Of a stretch of 64,000 nt of DNA, positions 56,552 to 64,000 are shown in pieces. This stretch comes from Duganella flavida (GTDB taxonomy: Bacteria; Pseudomonadota; Gammaproteobacteria; Burkholderiales; Burkholderiaceae_D): contig NZ_WWCN01000005.1 in NCBI RefSeq assembly GCF_009857445.1, positions 341,810 to 405,809 on the forward strand. The letters run 5' to 3'. Position 1 is the stretch's first letter; every line of letters starts with the position of its first letter. A program made the translations under genes and the position numbers. The notes beneath the pieces were generated by a model. It was not told where the DNA came from. It was given only the letters and a program-made list of their open reading frames with translations, and made no database searches.

Positions 56552-57484
56552 ATGAATGGATCGCAGATTGCGTTTTTGGCGGTGGTGTTTTTGGTTGCCG
56601 CCGGCATGGCGGTGATGGCGGCGCTGGTATTTTCGCCGATGGCGCTGCGCGAACGCCTGAACGAGGTGGTAGATCCTGGCGAAGCAGCACCTGATCCGGC
56701 GGCGGACGGCGGCTGGGTGGAGAAAGTGGCGCAGGTGGCACAGCCGTTTTCGCGTTTATCCTTGCCGGAGGAGGGGTGGGAGCGTTCGCCGCTACGCACG
56801 CGCTTCATGAACGCTGGCTGGCGCAGCGCGTCGGCGCCGCCGCTGTACTTCGCCGCCAAGACGCTACTGGCACTGGGCTTGCCCGCCATCGTCGCGCTGT
56901 GCGGCGCGTTTGCGCTGAATGCACCGCAGAAGGGTTTTATGTACTTGCTGTTGCTGGTGGCCGCCATTGGTTACTACTTGCCGAATGCGGTGCTGTCGCA
57001 TAAAGCCGCCAATCGCTGCCGCGAAATATTCGAGACCTTCCCCGATGCACTGGATCTGCTGACGGTGTGTGTGGAGGCGGGCCTGAGTCTTGAGCGGGCG
57101 CTGGCCAAGGTGGCCGGTGAGATTCACATCAAGAGCGTGGCATTGGCGCAGGAGCTGCAACTGGCGCTGATGGAGATGCGCGCCGGCTTCACCAAGGAGC
57201 GCGCCTTGCGCAACCTGGCTTTGCGCAGCGGCGTGGAGGATGTCGATACGCTGGTGGCGATGCTGATCCAGTCGGAACGCTTCGGCACCAGAATGGGCGA
57301 TTCCTTGCGCATCCACTCCGACAACCTGCGCGGCAAGCGCAGCGTGATGGCGGAGGAAGCCGCTGCCAAGATCGCGCTCAAGCTGCTGTTCCCGCTGATC
57401 TTCTGCATTTTTCCGACGCTGATGCTGGTGCTGGTTGGTCCTGCCGGCATTCAGCTGTATCGCATGATGCAGCTTTCGCACTAG
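56552..57484 (+). CDS. tadC: Inner-membrane platform protein TadC
   Basis: 310 aa. N-terminal membrane segment, a central hydrophobic pair (~105-150), T2SSF domain (FPDALDLLTVCVEAGLSLERAL) and C-terminal segment. Twelve bases after tadB, with GGGAGG upstream. Confidence 0.92.
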   Translation: MNGSQIAFLAVVFLVAAGMAVMAALVFSPMALRERLNEVVDPGEAAPDPAADGGWVEKVAQVAQPFSRLSLPEEGWERSPLRTRFMNAGWRSASAPPLYFAAKTLLALGLPAIVALCGAFALNAPQKGFMYLLLLVAAIGYYLPNAVLSHKAANRCREIFETFPDALDLLTVCVEAGLSLERALAKVAGEIHIKSVALAQELQLALMEMRAGFTKERALRNLALRSGVEDVDTLVAMLIQSERFGTRMGDSLRIHSDNLRGKRSVMAEEAAAKIALKLLFPLIFCIFPTLMLVLVGPAGIQLYRMMQLSH

Positions 57485-57496
57485 GAGGTGATGATG

Positions 57497-58129
57497 ATGA
57501 AGCCACTCGCTGCAACCTGCCTGTTGCTGGCCGCATGTGGCAGCGTGCAAATCAAAGCACCGCCAGCCGCCGATGAGATCACGCCACTGGAGCAGGCCTG
57601 CCTGCACGATCCGCTCGATCCCGCCAAGTGGGAGCAGCTGGCAGCGGCGCTGGCGGTGGCCGGTGAGCGCGAGCGCGCGGCGGCCATGTATTTACAAGCG
57701 GCGTCGCTACGCACGCACGATGTGCGTGAGGATTACGCCACGCTCAAGATAGCACTGGACGACGGCAAACCGCGCACGCAGGTACGCCATGTCGCATCGG
57801 GATTGGTGGAGGTGACGCGTACACACGGCGCAGCCAGGGAAGTGGCGGCGCAAATCGTGCGACTGGAAATCAGCAATGGTAACGGCGTCACCGGCGCGGC
57901 CGCGCGGCTGGCGCGTTCACTGGATGTGGATGGCGTGAAGACAGTGCGGCTATCGAATGTGCGGCCATTCGTGGTGCCGAAAAGCCGCATCGAATATCGG
58001 CACGAGCAGCAAGAGATGGCGCAGGCACTGGGGCGCCGTCTCGGCCTGCCGCTGCAAGCGGCGCGCGGCGCCACCGCCTATGCTGACTTGCGCATCGTGC
58101 TTGGTCACGATGTGCGCTACCTCAAATAA
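57497..58129 (+). CDS. TadD-like lipoprotein with LytR_C-type domain
   Basis: 210 aa from ATG 57497, the last of three ATGs in tandem; AGGAGG at 57483-57488 suits this one or 57494. The lipobox LLAAC is followed by a TPR-like helical part (~25-95) and a C-terminal LytR_C-type domain (IVRLEISNGNGVTGAAARLARSL, VVPKSRIEYR). It closes the tad operon. TadE, TadF and TadG genes are not found here. Confidence 0.78.
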   Translation: MKPLAATCLLLAACGSVQIKAPPAADEITPLEQACLHDPLDPAKWEQLAAALAVAGERERAAAMYLQAASLRTHDVREDYATLKIALDDGKPRTQVRHVASGLVEVTRTHGAAREVAAQIVRLEISNGNGVTGAAARLARSLDVDGVKTVRLSNVRPFVVPKSRIEYRHEQQEMAQALGRRLGLPLQAARGATAYADLRIVLGHDVRYLK

Positions 58130-58165
58130 AAAAACGTCCGGAAGGAGTGGCCTCCTTCTGGACGT
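58127..58165 (-). terminator. Terminator for the leftward GIN-domain gene, shared with the tad operon end
   Basis: ACGTCCGGAAGGAG (58134-58147) pairs with CTCCTTCTGGACGT (58152-58165), one G-T pair, 4-base loop. Read on the minus strand it runs into TTTTTTT (58133-58127), a strong terminator. Read on the plus strand there is no T run, so it serves the tad operon only weakly. Confidence 0.82.
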
Positions 58166-58218
58166 CAAAAACACACCCATGTGTTTACCGTGGCCGGCCC
58201 CGCAGGCCGGCGCATTCC

Positions 58219-58737
58219 TTACTGCCAGCTGATGCTGCCCATGCCGCGTGCGCTGGCGTTGACGGTCATGCTGCCAACGCCGCCGAGGCGCACATCGATA
58301 TTGCGATACTGCGCGTCGACCTTGACGGAGCCTGCGCCGTCCAAAGCCAGGCGCAGATTGTCACCGTTAAATCCGTTCATTTCGGTGGCGCCCACGCCGC
58401 TCGAGGTCAATTGCTGCAGGTTCGGCAGCGTCAGCTCGGCGCGCAGTTCGCGTTTGTTCCCGAAATTAAAAGAGCTCATTTTCTGGGTGCCGATGTGCAG
58501 CGTTTCGCCGCTTTGTTCGACCACCACTTTCTTGAGTGCGTCCGCTTCGCCGTAGATGGTGAGCGTCGCAGTCGGGCCTTGCTTTACCTTCAGGCTGATG
58601 ACGCCATCGAGTTCGATCTTCACGGCGCGCGCATCGACGCTGCGATTTTCGCTGGTCACATCGGCGGCCAGCGCGGCGTGTGCGCCGCTGCCCAGTACCG
58701 CCGCCAGCATCGCAGCCTTCATCAATTTTTTCATCAT
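58219..58737 (-). CDS. Secreted GIN-domain (DUF2807) protein
   Basis: 172 aa. Signal peptide ends near LAA-DV. The rest is a right-handed beta-helix-like repeat rich in Gly/Val/Asn (FNGDNLRLALDGAGSVKVDAQYRNIDVRLGGVGSM), typical of head-GIN domains. Role unknown; envelope or adhesion functions have been suggested for the family. Either of two adjacent ATGs (58737, 58734) may be used. Confidence 0.8.
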   Translation of the reverse strand: MMKKLMKAAMLAAVLGSGAHAALAADVTSENRSVDARAVKIELDGVISLKVKQGPTATLTIYGEADALKKVVVEQSGETLHIGTQKMSSFNFGNKRELRAELTLPNLQQLTSSGVGATEMNGFNGDNLRLALDGAGSVKVDAQYRNIDVRLGGVGSMTVNASARGMGSISWQ

Positions 58738-58760
58738 GCGCTCCGTGGATATCGTGTGAA

Positions 58761-58955
58761 TTACAGGGCTGCTTTTTCAGCAGCGGTCAGACGTTTTGCG
58801 GTGACCGTCACGGTCGGCATTGCGCTGGCTTCTGCTTTCACTGCGGCGATTACTGGTACCACTGGCTCGCTGACGGCAGCGGTGGCGAAGGTGGTGGCGC
58901 TAGCGATGACAGCTGCTGCGACGAAGATGGCTTCCATGTTTTTTGCGATGTTCAT
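58761..58955 (-). CDS. Tiny exported hypothetical protein
   Basis: 64 aa with AGGAG seven bases before ATG 58955. Hydrophobic N-terminal signal, then Ala/Val/Thr-rich mature part ending in TVTVTAKRLTAAEKAAL. No known domain. It lies 23 bases upstream of the GIN-domain gene, so the two are probably co-transcribed. Confidence 0.65.
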   Translation of the reverse strand: MNIAKNMEAIFVAAAVIASATTFATAAVSEPVVPVIAAVKAEASAMPTVTVTAKRLTAAEKAAL

Positions 58956-59077
58956 TTTGAGCTCCTTGTGGGTGGTTAGTTCGTTTAGTGCGTTGCGTTG
59001 AGTGAACTATAGACAAGGGCTATCCGTCCATCCACCGGGATGTGACGAACTGCAAAAAACGAGGGGCAGAATGCGAT

Positions 59078-59980
59078 TTACGGGTTTAAAGCTGCGCCGC
59101 ACAGCAGCTGGTCGCTGCTGGCGTAGACCTGCGACAGCCAGGCCGAGACGGTTTTGAAGCGGGCGATTGAACCGGCGTCGCGATGACTGAGCAGCCAGAT
59201 ATCACGCAGCACTTCGACGCTGTCGCCGATGCGCAGCAAGCCTTCCTGCTCACCCATGATGCAGGGCAGGAGCGCCATGCCGACGCCAGCGCGGCAGGCG
59301 CGCACCATCGTGCTCAGGCTGTTCACCTTGAGCACTTTGCGTGGTTGCGGTTCCAGTGCGGACAGCCATTGCATTTCGGCGGTGCCGCTGAGCGTGTCGT
59401 CGTAGGCGATCCACGGCTGCGCGCCCCAGCAGCCGCGCGGCGTATCGGCGAATTTGGCGTGGCCGTAGACGGCGAAACCGAGGTCGCCTAACTTGCGCAT
59501 CACCAGCGCCGCGTCTTCGCTTGGCTTGCCGAGGCGCAGCGCAAAGTCGGCTTCGCGGCGGGTGAAGGACAAGTTCTGGTTTTCTGCCTGCAGCGTCAGT
59601 TGCAGGTGCGGGTGCTGGTCCAGCAGGGCTGGCACGTGGTCCAGCAGCCAGTAGTCGAACAGGAAATCGATGGAGGTAATGTTAACCGGACCGGCCGTGG
59701 TATCGGCCTCCTGCGAGGACGCTTGCAGCATGCTCTGCACATTGCCGTAGACCGCCTCGCCATGCTCGACGAAGACCTGGCCGGCGTCGGTCAGCTGGTA
59801 GCCGGTGTTATCGCGGATGAACAGGCGCAGTTTCAGCGCTTTCTCGGCGGCGGCAATGCGGCGGCTGATGGTGGAGGCATCCACCCCCAATTGGCGGCCA
59901 GTGGCGCTCATGCTGCCGCTACGGGCCAGCGCGAGGATCAGCGGGATGTCATTCCAGTCAAAGTCGTTGCTTGTTGCCAT
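59078..59980 (-). CDS. LysR-family transcriptional regulator
   Basis: 300 aa from ATG 59980 (upstream in-frame ATG at 60034 gives a poor N-terminus). Helix-turn-helix [29 protein letters not shown], then a substrate-binding domain. Divergent from the alpha/beta hydrolase gene, its likely target. Confidence 0.88.
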   Translation of the reverse strand: MATSNDFDWNDIPLILALARSGSMSATGRQLGVDASTISRRIAAAEKALKLRLFIRDNTGYQLTDAGQVFVEHGEAVYGNVQSMLQASSQEADTTAGPVNITSIDFLFDYWLLDHVPALLDQHPHLQLTLQAENQNLSFTRREADFALRLGKPSEDAALVMRKLGDLGFAVYGHAKFADTPRGCWGAQPWIAYDDTLSGTAEMQWLSALEPQPRKVLKVNSLSTMVRACRAGVGMALLPCIMGEQEGLLRIGDSVEVLRDIWLLSHRDAGSIARFKTVSAWLSQVYASSDQLLCGAALNP

Positions 59981-60058
59981 GTTTTGGGGGCTGCGTTTTT
60001 GCAAAGTGGCCTTGCAAAGTTGTCTGTTCCGCAAATGTTTGGGGAGGTCTAAGATTCA

Positions 60059-60077
60059 TTCCATCGCAGCTACGGAA
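60059..60077. promoter_or_regulatory. Possible LysR binding site
   Basis: TTCC-N11-GGAA is an interrupted palindrome of the T-N11-A class used by LysR proteins. It lies in the 154-base gap between the LysR and hydrolase genes. Confidence 0.4.
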
Positions 60078-60134
60078 CGAAACAACTGTAGCACAGCACT
60101 GATTATCCATACATCGACTAAAAGGAAGGATATT

Positions 60135-60974
60135 ATGAACACCACCTCGATCATCACCACCCGCGACGGCGTACAGATCTACTACAAAGACTGGGGCCCA
60201 CGTGACGGCCAACCTGTCATCCTGAGCCACGGCTGGCCGTTGAGTTCCGACAGCTGGGAATCGGCTGCGTTCTTCCTGGCGAATAACGGCTTCCGCGTCA
60301 TCACCCACGACCGCCGCGGCCACGGCCGTTCGAGCCAGCCTTGGGACGGCAACGACATGGACCACTACGCCGACGACCTGGCGCAGCTGATCGAAGCGCT
60401 GGACCTGAACAACATCATCCTGGCCGGCTTCTCCACCGGTGGCGGCGAAGTCGCGCGCTACGTGGGCCGTTACGGCACCAAGCGCATCGCCAAGCTGGGC
60501 CTGATCTCGGCAGTCCCACCACTGATGCTGAAGACCGACACCAACCCGGACGGCCTGCCGCTCGAAGTGTTCGACGGTATCCGCGCCAGCCAGATCAAGG
60601 ATCGCGGCCAGCTGTACCTCGACATCGCATCGGGCCCGTTCTATAACTACAACCGTCCTGGCGCGAAACCGTCGCAAGGCATCATCCAGGCGTGGTACGC
60701 ACAAGGCATGCAAGGCGGTTTTAAAAACACCTACGACTCGATCAAGGCCTTCTCGGAAACCGACTTCCGCGACGACCTGAAAAAGTTCGACAAGCCGACC
60801 CTCGTCATCCACGGTGAAGATGACCAGATCGTGCCGATCAACGCCGCCGGCATCGCCTCGGCCAAGATGGTCAAAGGCGCCCAGCTGATTACCTACCCTG
60901 GCGCACCGCACGGCCTGACCGACACCCACAAAGACCAGTTCCACGCCGACTTTCTGGCCTTCGCCAAATCCTGA
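60135..60974 (+). CDS. Alpha/beta hydrolase, chloroperoxidase/esterase family
   Basis: 279 aa, no signal. Oxyanion motif LSHGWPLS, nucleophile S100 in [13 protein letters not shown], Asp in HGEDDQIVP and His in [10 protein letters not shown]. Matches cofactor-free haloperoxidase-like hydrolases; the usual FSMGG is FSTGG here. AAGGAAGG precedes the start. Natural substrate unknown. Confidence 0.9.
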   Translation: MNTTSIITTRDGVQIYYKDWGPRDGQPVILSHGWPLSSDSWESAAFFLANNGFRVITHDRRGHGRSSQPWDGNDMDHYADDLAQLIEALDLNNIILAGFSTGGGEVARYVGRYGTKRIAKLGLISAVPPLMLKTDTNPDGLPLEVFDGIRASQIKDRGQLYLDIASGPFYNYNRPGAKPSQGIIQAWYAQGMQGGFKNTYDSIKAFSETDFRDDLKKFDKPTLVIHGEDDQIVPINAAGIASAKMVKGAQLITYPGAPHGLTDTHKDQFHADFLAFAKS

Positions 60975-61034
60975 TCGGTTGACCGGGCCTGGCAGACAGC
61001 GCAGAATGGGTTCACCATCCTGCGCTGTGTCCTC

Positions 61035-61766
61035 ATGAAAAAAAGCCTGCTCTTATTGGCAATATTGTGCACCGCGCTGTGCGGCGCGGTGCGGGCGCAA
61101 GTCATCCCGGTCTACACCAGCGCGCAGGTGGCACCGCTGGTCCTGCCCGACGGCGGCGGCATTTATCCCGATATGGTGGCGTACCTGAACCGGCAGCAGC
61201 TGGGCTTGACCTTTAAGCTGGTCTACCTGCCGCGCAAGCGCTTGCAGCTGAAAGTGGAGAGCGGCCAGCTGGACGGCATCGTCATCGGCATGATGCCGCA
61301 CTGGTTTGACGATGTGGCGCAGAAAAAATACTTCTGGACTGCGCCGTTTGCGGTCGACCGCTACATGGTGGTGCTGCCGGCCGGCAGCAGCTACACGCCG
61401 GGCGCTACCGGCATGCTCACCGGCCGCACGCTGGGCATGGTGCTGGGCTACAGTTATCCAGACCTGGAGGAATGGATGCACCAGCAAGGCGTGCTGCGCA
61501 CCGACGCTCTCAGCGACGAGCACAACCTGGAGAAGCTGCGGCTGGGCCGGCTCGACAGCGTGGCCATCGCCGAATCTGTCTTGCGCTATTACCGCAGGAA
61601 GCATCCGGCCGACCACTTCCTGATCTATCCGCTGCCGTCGCGCCAGACGGAGCGGCGCTTCCTCGTTCCACACAAGCTGGGCACTGTCTACGACAAAATC
61701 GCGCCGGTGTTGCGCAAAGCAAAAGACGACCCCGAATGGCAGCGCGCCATGTTGCACTATGAATAG
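61035..61766 (+). CDS. Periplasmic SBP_bac_3-like protein, copy 1
   Basis: 243 aa. Signal peptide ends near VRA-QV. The fold resembles polar amino-acid binding proteins (GIYPDMVAYLNRQ, LDGIVIGMMPHWFDD, RTLGMVLGYSYPDL), with no transporter genes alongside. Such orphans often act as sensors or scavengers. Followed by a second, similar protein. Confidence 0.78.
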   Translation: MKKSLLLLAILCTALCGAVRAQVIPVYTSAQVAPLVLPDGGGIYPDMVAYLNRQQLGLTFKLVYLPRKRLQLKVESGQLDGIVIGMMPHWFDDVAQKKYFWTAPFAVDRYMVVLPAGSSYTPGATGMLTGRTLGMVLGYSYPDLEEWMHQQGVLRTDALSDEHNLEKLRLGRLDSVAIAESVLRYYRRKHPADHFLIYPLPSRQTERRFLVPHKLGTVYDKIAPVLRKAKDDPEWQRAMLHYE

Positions 61767-61801
61767 GCCGCGTTATACTCGGCGTATTCTTGGGATTGCA
61801 A

Positions 61802-62596
61802 ATGAAGCACTGGTTTAGCCTGTCACTGTTACTTTTAGTTGGCGCGAATGCGCATGCCGCCGAGCCGTGCAAGCCGGTGCGCTTCGGCTATTCCGATCGC
61901 GAACGGGTGCCCTACTACATGGGCAACGGCAACGAAATCCCGGAGAAGCCGGGCGTGCTGGTGGATTTATTCCGTAACGCGTTTCGCAGCGTGGACTGTC
62001 CGCTGATACTGGTGCGCTTGCCGGTGGCGCGTGTGCGGATAGCGCTGATGAACGGCGCCATTGATGTCGCCCCGGCCGATCCGCCCGACGCCAGCCATGC
62101 CGGCTATGTGGTGGCGACCACTGCCAACGGCGATGCCGATCACAAGCGCGCTTTGCGCACCAATTCCTATGTTTTCGTACGCATGGCCGACAAGCTGGCG
62201 CCGGATACCGATCCGATGGCGTATTTCAAAACCCGCAGCCTGGCCGCCAACCAGGGCACCTCGCTGGCGGCGCAGCTAAAGGCGGCTGGCTTGCAGGTCG
62301 ACGACGGCAGCTTCAGCTCATGGAACAACTTCGACAAGTTGCGTCTGAAGCGCGTGGACGGCTTCACGCTGGCGCTGTTGACGCCGACCGCGCTGGACGC
62401 CTACCTCAACGCGCGCTATGGCCAGCAGCTGATGCGGCTTGATAAGCCGGTGCGGACGTCGTATATGTGGCTGGGCGCGAATCGTACTTACTACGACCAG
62501 CATCGCGCCCAGGTGGAAGCCGTGTGGAATTGGCTGGGCGCGCATGGCGCCCGCGATATCGAGGCGCTAAGCCGCAACTACGCGCTGACGCCGTAG
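61802..62596 (+). CDS. Periplasmic SBP_bac_3-like protein, copy 2
   Basis: 264 aa from ATG 61802. Signal peptide ends near AHA-AEP. Similar layout to copy 1 (VRFGYSDRERVPYYMG, GVLVDLFRNAF, ARVRIALMNGAIDVAPAD). Same direction, 35 bases apart; perhaps an old duplication. The ribosome site is weak. Confidence 0.75.
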   Translation: MKHWFSLSLLLLVGANAHAAEPCKPVRFGYSDRERVPYYMGNGNEIPEKPGVLVDLFRNAFRSVDCPLILVRLPVARVRIALMNGAIDVAPADPPDASHAGYVVATTANGDADHKRALRTNSYVFVRMADKLAPDTDPMAYFKTRSLAANQGTSLAAQLKAAGLQVDDGSFSSWNNFDKLRLKRVDGFTLALLTPTALDAYLNARYGQQLMRLDKPVRTSYMWLGANRTYYDQHRAQVEAVWNWLGAHGARDIEALSRNYALTP

Positions 62597-62600
62597 CGTC

Positions 62601-63485
62601 CTACGCCAGGCGGGCGCGGAAGAACTCGATGGTACGCTGCCATGCCAGCTTGGCGGCAGCGGCATCGTAGCGCGGTGTGGTGTCGTTATTGAAGCCGTGC
62701 TCGACGCCGGGGTAGACGTGGTATTGATAATTCACGCCAGCGTCCTTCAAGGCTTTTTCGTAGGCCGGCCAGCCGGCGCGGATGCGCTCGTCGTTGCCGG
62801 CATCGTGGATCAGCAGATGGGCCTTGATGCGGGCGGCGTCCTCGGCCTTCGGCTGGGCGCCGTAGAACGGCACGGCGGCGCGCAAGTCCGGCAGCTGCGT
62901 CGCCAGATAGTTGGCGATGCCGCCGCCGTAGCAGAAGCCGACCACGCCCAGCTTGCCGTTACCCTCCGGCTGTTGCTGCAACCAGCGCGCGGCGGCGATG
63001 AAATCGGGGCGGGTCTTGGCTTGGTCCAGCTTGCCGAACAGGGCGCGGGCCTTGTCCTCATCGCCGGGATAGCCACCCAGCGTGAACAGCGCATCGGGTG
63101 CGAAGGCGATGAAGCCGTCCAGTGCAATGCGGCGCGCGACGTCTTCGATGTGCGGATTCAGGCCGCGGTTTTCGTGCATCACCAGCACCAGTGGCAGCTT
63201 GCCCTTGGCGTCCTTCGGCGACACCAGATAGCCGCGCACCGTGCCATTGCCTTCGGGCGAAGGGATCTCGACGAAGCGCGCATTGAGGCGCTGGTCGTCC
63301 GGCGTCACCAGCGGCGCGGCAAAGCTTGGACTGAGCGCAGTGAGCAGGCCCGCTGCCGTGGTGCCGCCCACTGCATAGCGCGTAGCCGACGACAGGAAAT
63401 CGCGCCGGCTGAGACCGCCGTGGACGTATTGGTCGAACAGCTTGAGGACTTCTGGATCAAAATCGGCAGCGGTCTTGCGGGTCAT
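62601..63485 (-). CDS. Tat-exported dienelactone hydrolase family protein
   Basis: 294 aa. Twin-arginine signal LSRRDFLSS (residues 25-33), unlike cytoplasmic dienelactone hydrolases. Catalytic residues: E105 in VMHENRG, nucleophile C185 in VGFCYGGG, D232 in GNDERI, H263 in GVEHGFNND. It hydrolyses lactone or ester bonds in the periplasm. Converges with copy 2 of the binding protein, 4 bases apart. Confidence 0.88.
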   Translation of the reverse strand: MTRKTAADFDPEVLKLFDQYVHGGLSRRDFLSSATRYAVGGTTAAGLLTALSPSFAAPLVTPDDQRLNARFVEIPSPEGNGTVRGYLVSPKDAKGKLPLVLVMHENRGLNPHIEDVARRIALDGFIAFAPDALFTLGGYPGDEDKARALFGKLDQAKTRPDFIAAARWLQQQPEGNGKLGVVGFCYGGGIANYLATQLPDLRAAVPFYGAQPKAEDAARIKAHLLIHDAGNDERIRAGWPAYEKALKDAGVNYQYHVYPGVEHGFNNDTTPRYDAAAAKLAWQRTIEFFRARLA

Positions 63486-63588
63486 GTCGGGGCTCCGTGG
63501 AGATGGAATGAAGCGCCAAGTGTAGCCCAGGCGCCGTTCGACACGGGTGGAATATTTCTACACATTCAAGCGTAGTTTTAGCTGGATG

Positions 63589-63620
63589 AAAAAAGCCCAG
63601 CCGGTGAGGGCTGGGCTTTT
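63589..63620 (-). terminator. Leftward intrinsic terminator following a tRNA remnant
   Basis: AAAAGCCCAGCC (63591-63602) pairs with GGCTGGGCTTTT (63609-63620). The minus-strand reading ends in six Ts (63594-63589). It lies 5 bases after the tRNA 3' end at 63626-63645 and is probably the old tRNA terminator. Confidence 0.85.
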
Positions 63621-63625
63621 CGATT

Positions 63626-63645
63626 TGGTGCCGACTGCCGGAATC
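63626..63645 (-). tRNA. 3'-terminal fragment of a tRNA gene (probably tRNA-Thr), possible attachment site
   Basis: Read on the minus strand this is GATTCCGGCAGTCGGCACCA: part of the T loop, the T-stem 3' half, the acceptor 3' strand AGTCGGC and ACCA. From memory it fits betaproteobacterial tRNA-Thr. Upstream (right of 63645) the tRNA pattern stops within the T loop and no D or anticodon arm follows. Intact 3' ends at such places are left when elements integrate into tRNA genes. Confidence 0.6.
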
Positions 63646-63856
63646 TCGGCGCGTTAGAAATCAACGATCTGGCGCAATTTATTGGTAAATTTTACCAACT
63701 CAACAATTCTGGCCGTCGAATTCGTCGTCGAAATATGTTGATAAAATTCAGTCTTAAGTTACTTTTGGAAATAGAAAAAGATGTCTTAAAATCTAGCACA
63801 TTGTAAGGTTGCTCCGTCTGAGTGTTCGTTGCTCGCGGAATTGATAATCATCTAGC
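63646..63856. other. AT-rich gene-free stretch at the element edge
   Basis: No open reading frame of note. By hand count 68 of 180 bases (63661-63840) are G or C, far below the neighbouring genes. It holds a 17-base palindrome TTGGTAAATTTTACCAA (63682-63698). Likely part of an integrated element or of the IS left end. Confidence 0.5.
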
Positions 63857-63923
63857 CGTCCTCCCTTCGGCCGAGCCGAGGAATAAAGTCACGGTACGAA
63901 TCCGAACTTTATCGAGGAGGACG
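63857..63923 (+). ncRNA. Branched RNA fold in the IS110 left end or transposase leader
   Basis: Outer stem CGTCCTCC (63857-63864) with GGAGGACG (63916-63923). It encloses hairpin 1 (CTTCGGC 63865-63871, GCCGAGG 63875-63881, 3-base loop) and hairpin 2 (ATAAAGT 63883-63889, ACTTTAT 63906-63912). The outer stem hides the transposase ribosome site GGAGG. It may limit transposase translation or form part of a bridge-RNA-like transcript. Confidence 0.5.
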
Positions 63924-63925
63924 TC

Positions 63926-64000
63926 ATGTTATTTTGTGGCATTGATCTTCATTCCAACAACTGTGTTGTGATCGTTTCCGACGAGGCCGACAAAGTGTTG
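63926..64000 (+). CDS. IS110-family transposase, N-terminal part (cut by window end)
   Basis: The first 25 codons only. The start FCGIDLHSNNCVV with Asp6 fits the DEDD (RuvC-like) catalytic domain of IS110/IS1111 transposases, which use GIDLHSN-type openings. GAGGAGG lies five bases upstream. The rest is outside the window, so completeness and subgroup cannot be judged. Confidence 0.75.
   Translation, partial: MLFCGIDLHSNNCVVIVSDEADKVL

Larger units (their letters stand above)
63857..64000 (+). mobile_element. IS110-family insertion sequence, left part
   Basis: Comprises the structured leader and the transposase start. The true left boundary is not visible, because IS110 elements lack ordinary terminal inverted repeats. 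It may extend left into the AT-rich stretch up to about 63646. Confidence 0.6.

Noticed and set aside
1..64000. CRISPR arrays, rRNA genes, complete tRNAs, cobalamin or purine riboswitches
   Set aside because: Looked for regular repeats and for conserved RNA cores, including upstream of icmF and of the purine genes; none seen.

Overview
The window reads as chromosomal DNA of a GC-rich betaproteobacterium, most likely Oxalobacteraceae (Massilia / Duganella / Janthinobacterium type). This is judged from gene content and protein style: a TonB receptor with polysaccharide hydrolases, a fused indolepyruvate:ferredoxin oxidoreductase, IcmF, CHASE3 hybrid kinases with CheR/CheB, and a Burkholderiales-type tad locus. 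No sequence search was possible. Coding density is very high, and many convergent gene pairs touch or overlap by a few bases.

Layout. (1) 1-8125: a putative beta-glucan use locus. It has a GH30 hydrolase, a GH5 lipoprotein hydrolase, a large TonB-dependent receptor and a BaeS/BaeR-like two-component pair. A strong promoter overlaps a LacI-type operator, and a second copy of the operator precedes the GH5 gene. (2) 8149-12023: a three-subunit FAD (GMC) dehydrogenase with a Tat-exported small subunit and a triheme cytochrome c, closed by a terminator. (3) 12174-18239: hybrid kinase, CheR, CheB and REC-kinase in tight coupling. (4) 18246-20239: an EF-hand protein and an S10 carboxypeptidase-like lipoprotein. 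(5) 20277-28245: a purine-type uptake and conversion module. A GntR regulator, Tsx-like porin, BMP binding protein, NdmA-like Rieske oxygenase and nucleoside deaminase run leftward. The ABC ATPase and two permeases run rightward. Repeated GntR-like operators lie in the shared intergenic region. (6) 28341-37747: mostly single genes. These are an Aer-like receptor, a ferredoxin, AraC / AhpD-like and TetR / MBL pairs, a MoaD-like protein with a BNR-repeat protein, a LacI regulator, and a RidA / SoxR pair with a textbook SoxR operator. (7) 37752-45670: LysR, fused indolepyruvate:ferredoxin oxidoreductase, and IcmF. (8) 45780-48050: convergent HD-GYP and GGDEF genes. (9) 48308-58129: Flp pilin, a terminator, then the tad/cpa secretion genes with an extra wHTH-AAA ATPase. 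(10) 58219-63485: a GIN-domain protein, a tiny secreted protein, LysR / alpha-beta hydrolase, two orphan binding proteins and a Tat dienelactone hydrolase.

Right edge. From 63591 the window shows a leftward terminator and then the 20-nt 3' end of a tRNA, probably tRNA-Thr. An AT-rich stretch follows (68 of 180 bases are G/C by hand count over 63661-63840). Last come a branched RNA fold and the first 25 codons of an IS110-family transposase. This looks like the attachment-site edge of an integrated element that continues beyond the window.

Regulatory logic visible in the sequence: LacI-type sites for the glucan locus, GntR-type sites for the purine module, a TetR-type palindrome for the MBL hydrolase, a SoxR site in a 19-bp promoter spacer for RidA, and a possible FliA promoter for Aer. 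There is no rRNA, no CRISPR array and no complete tRNA.
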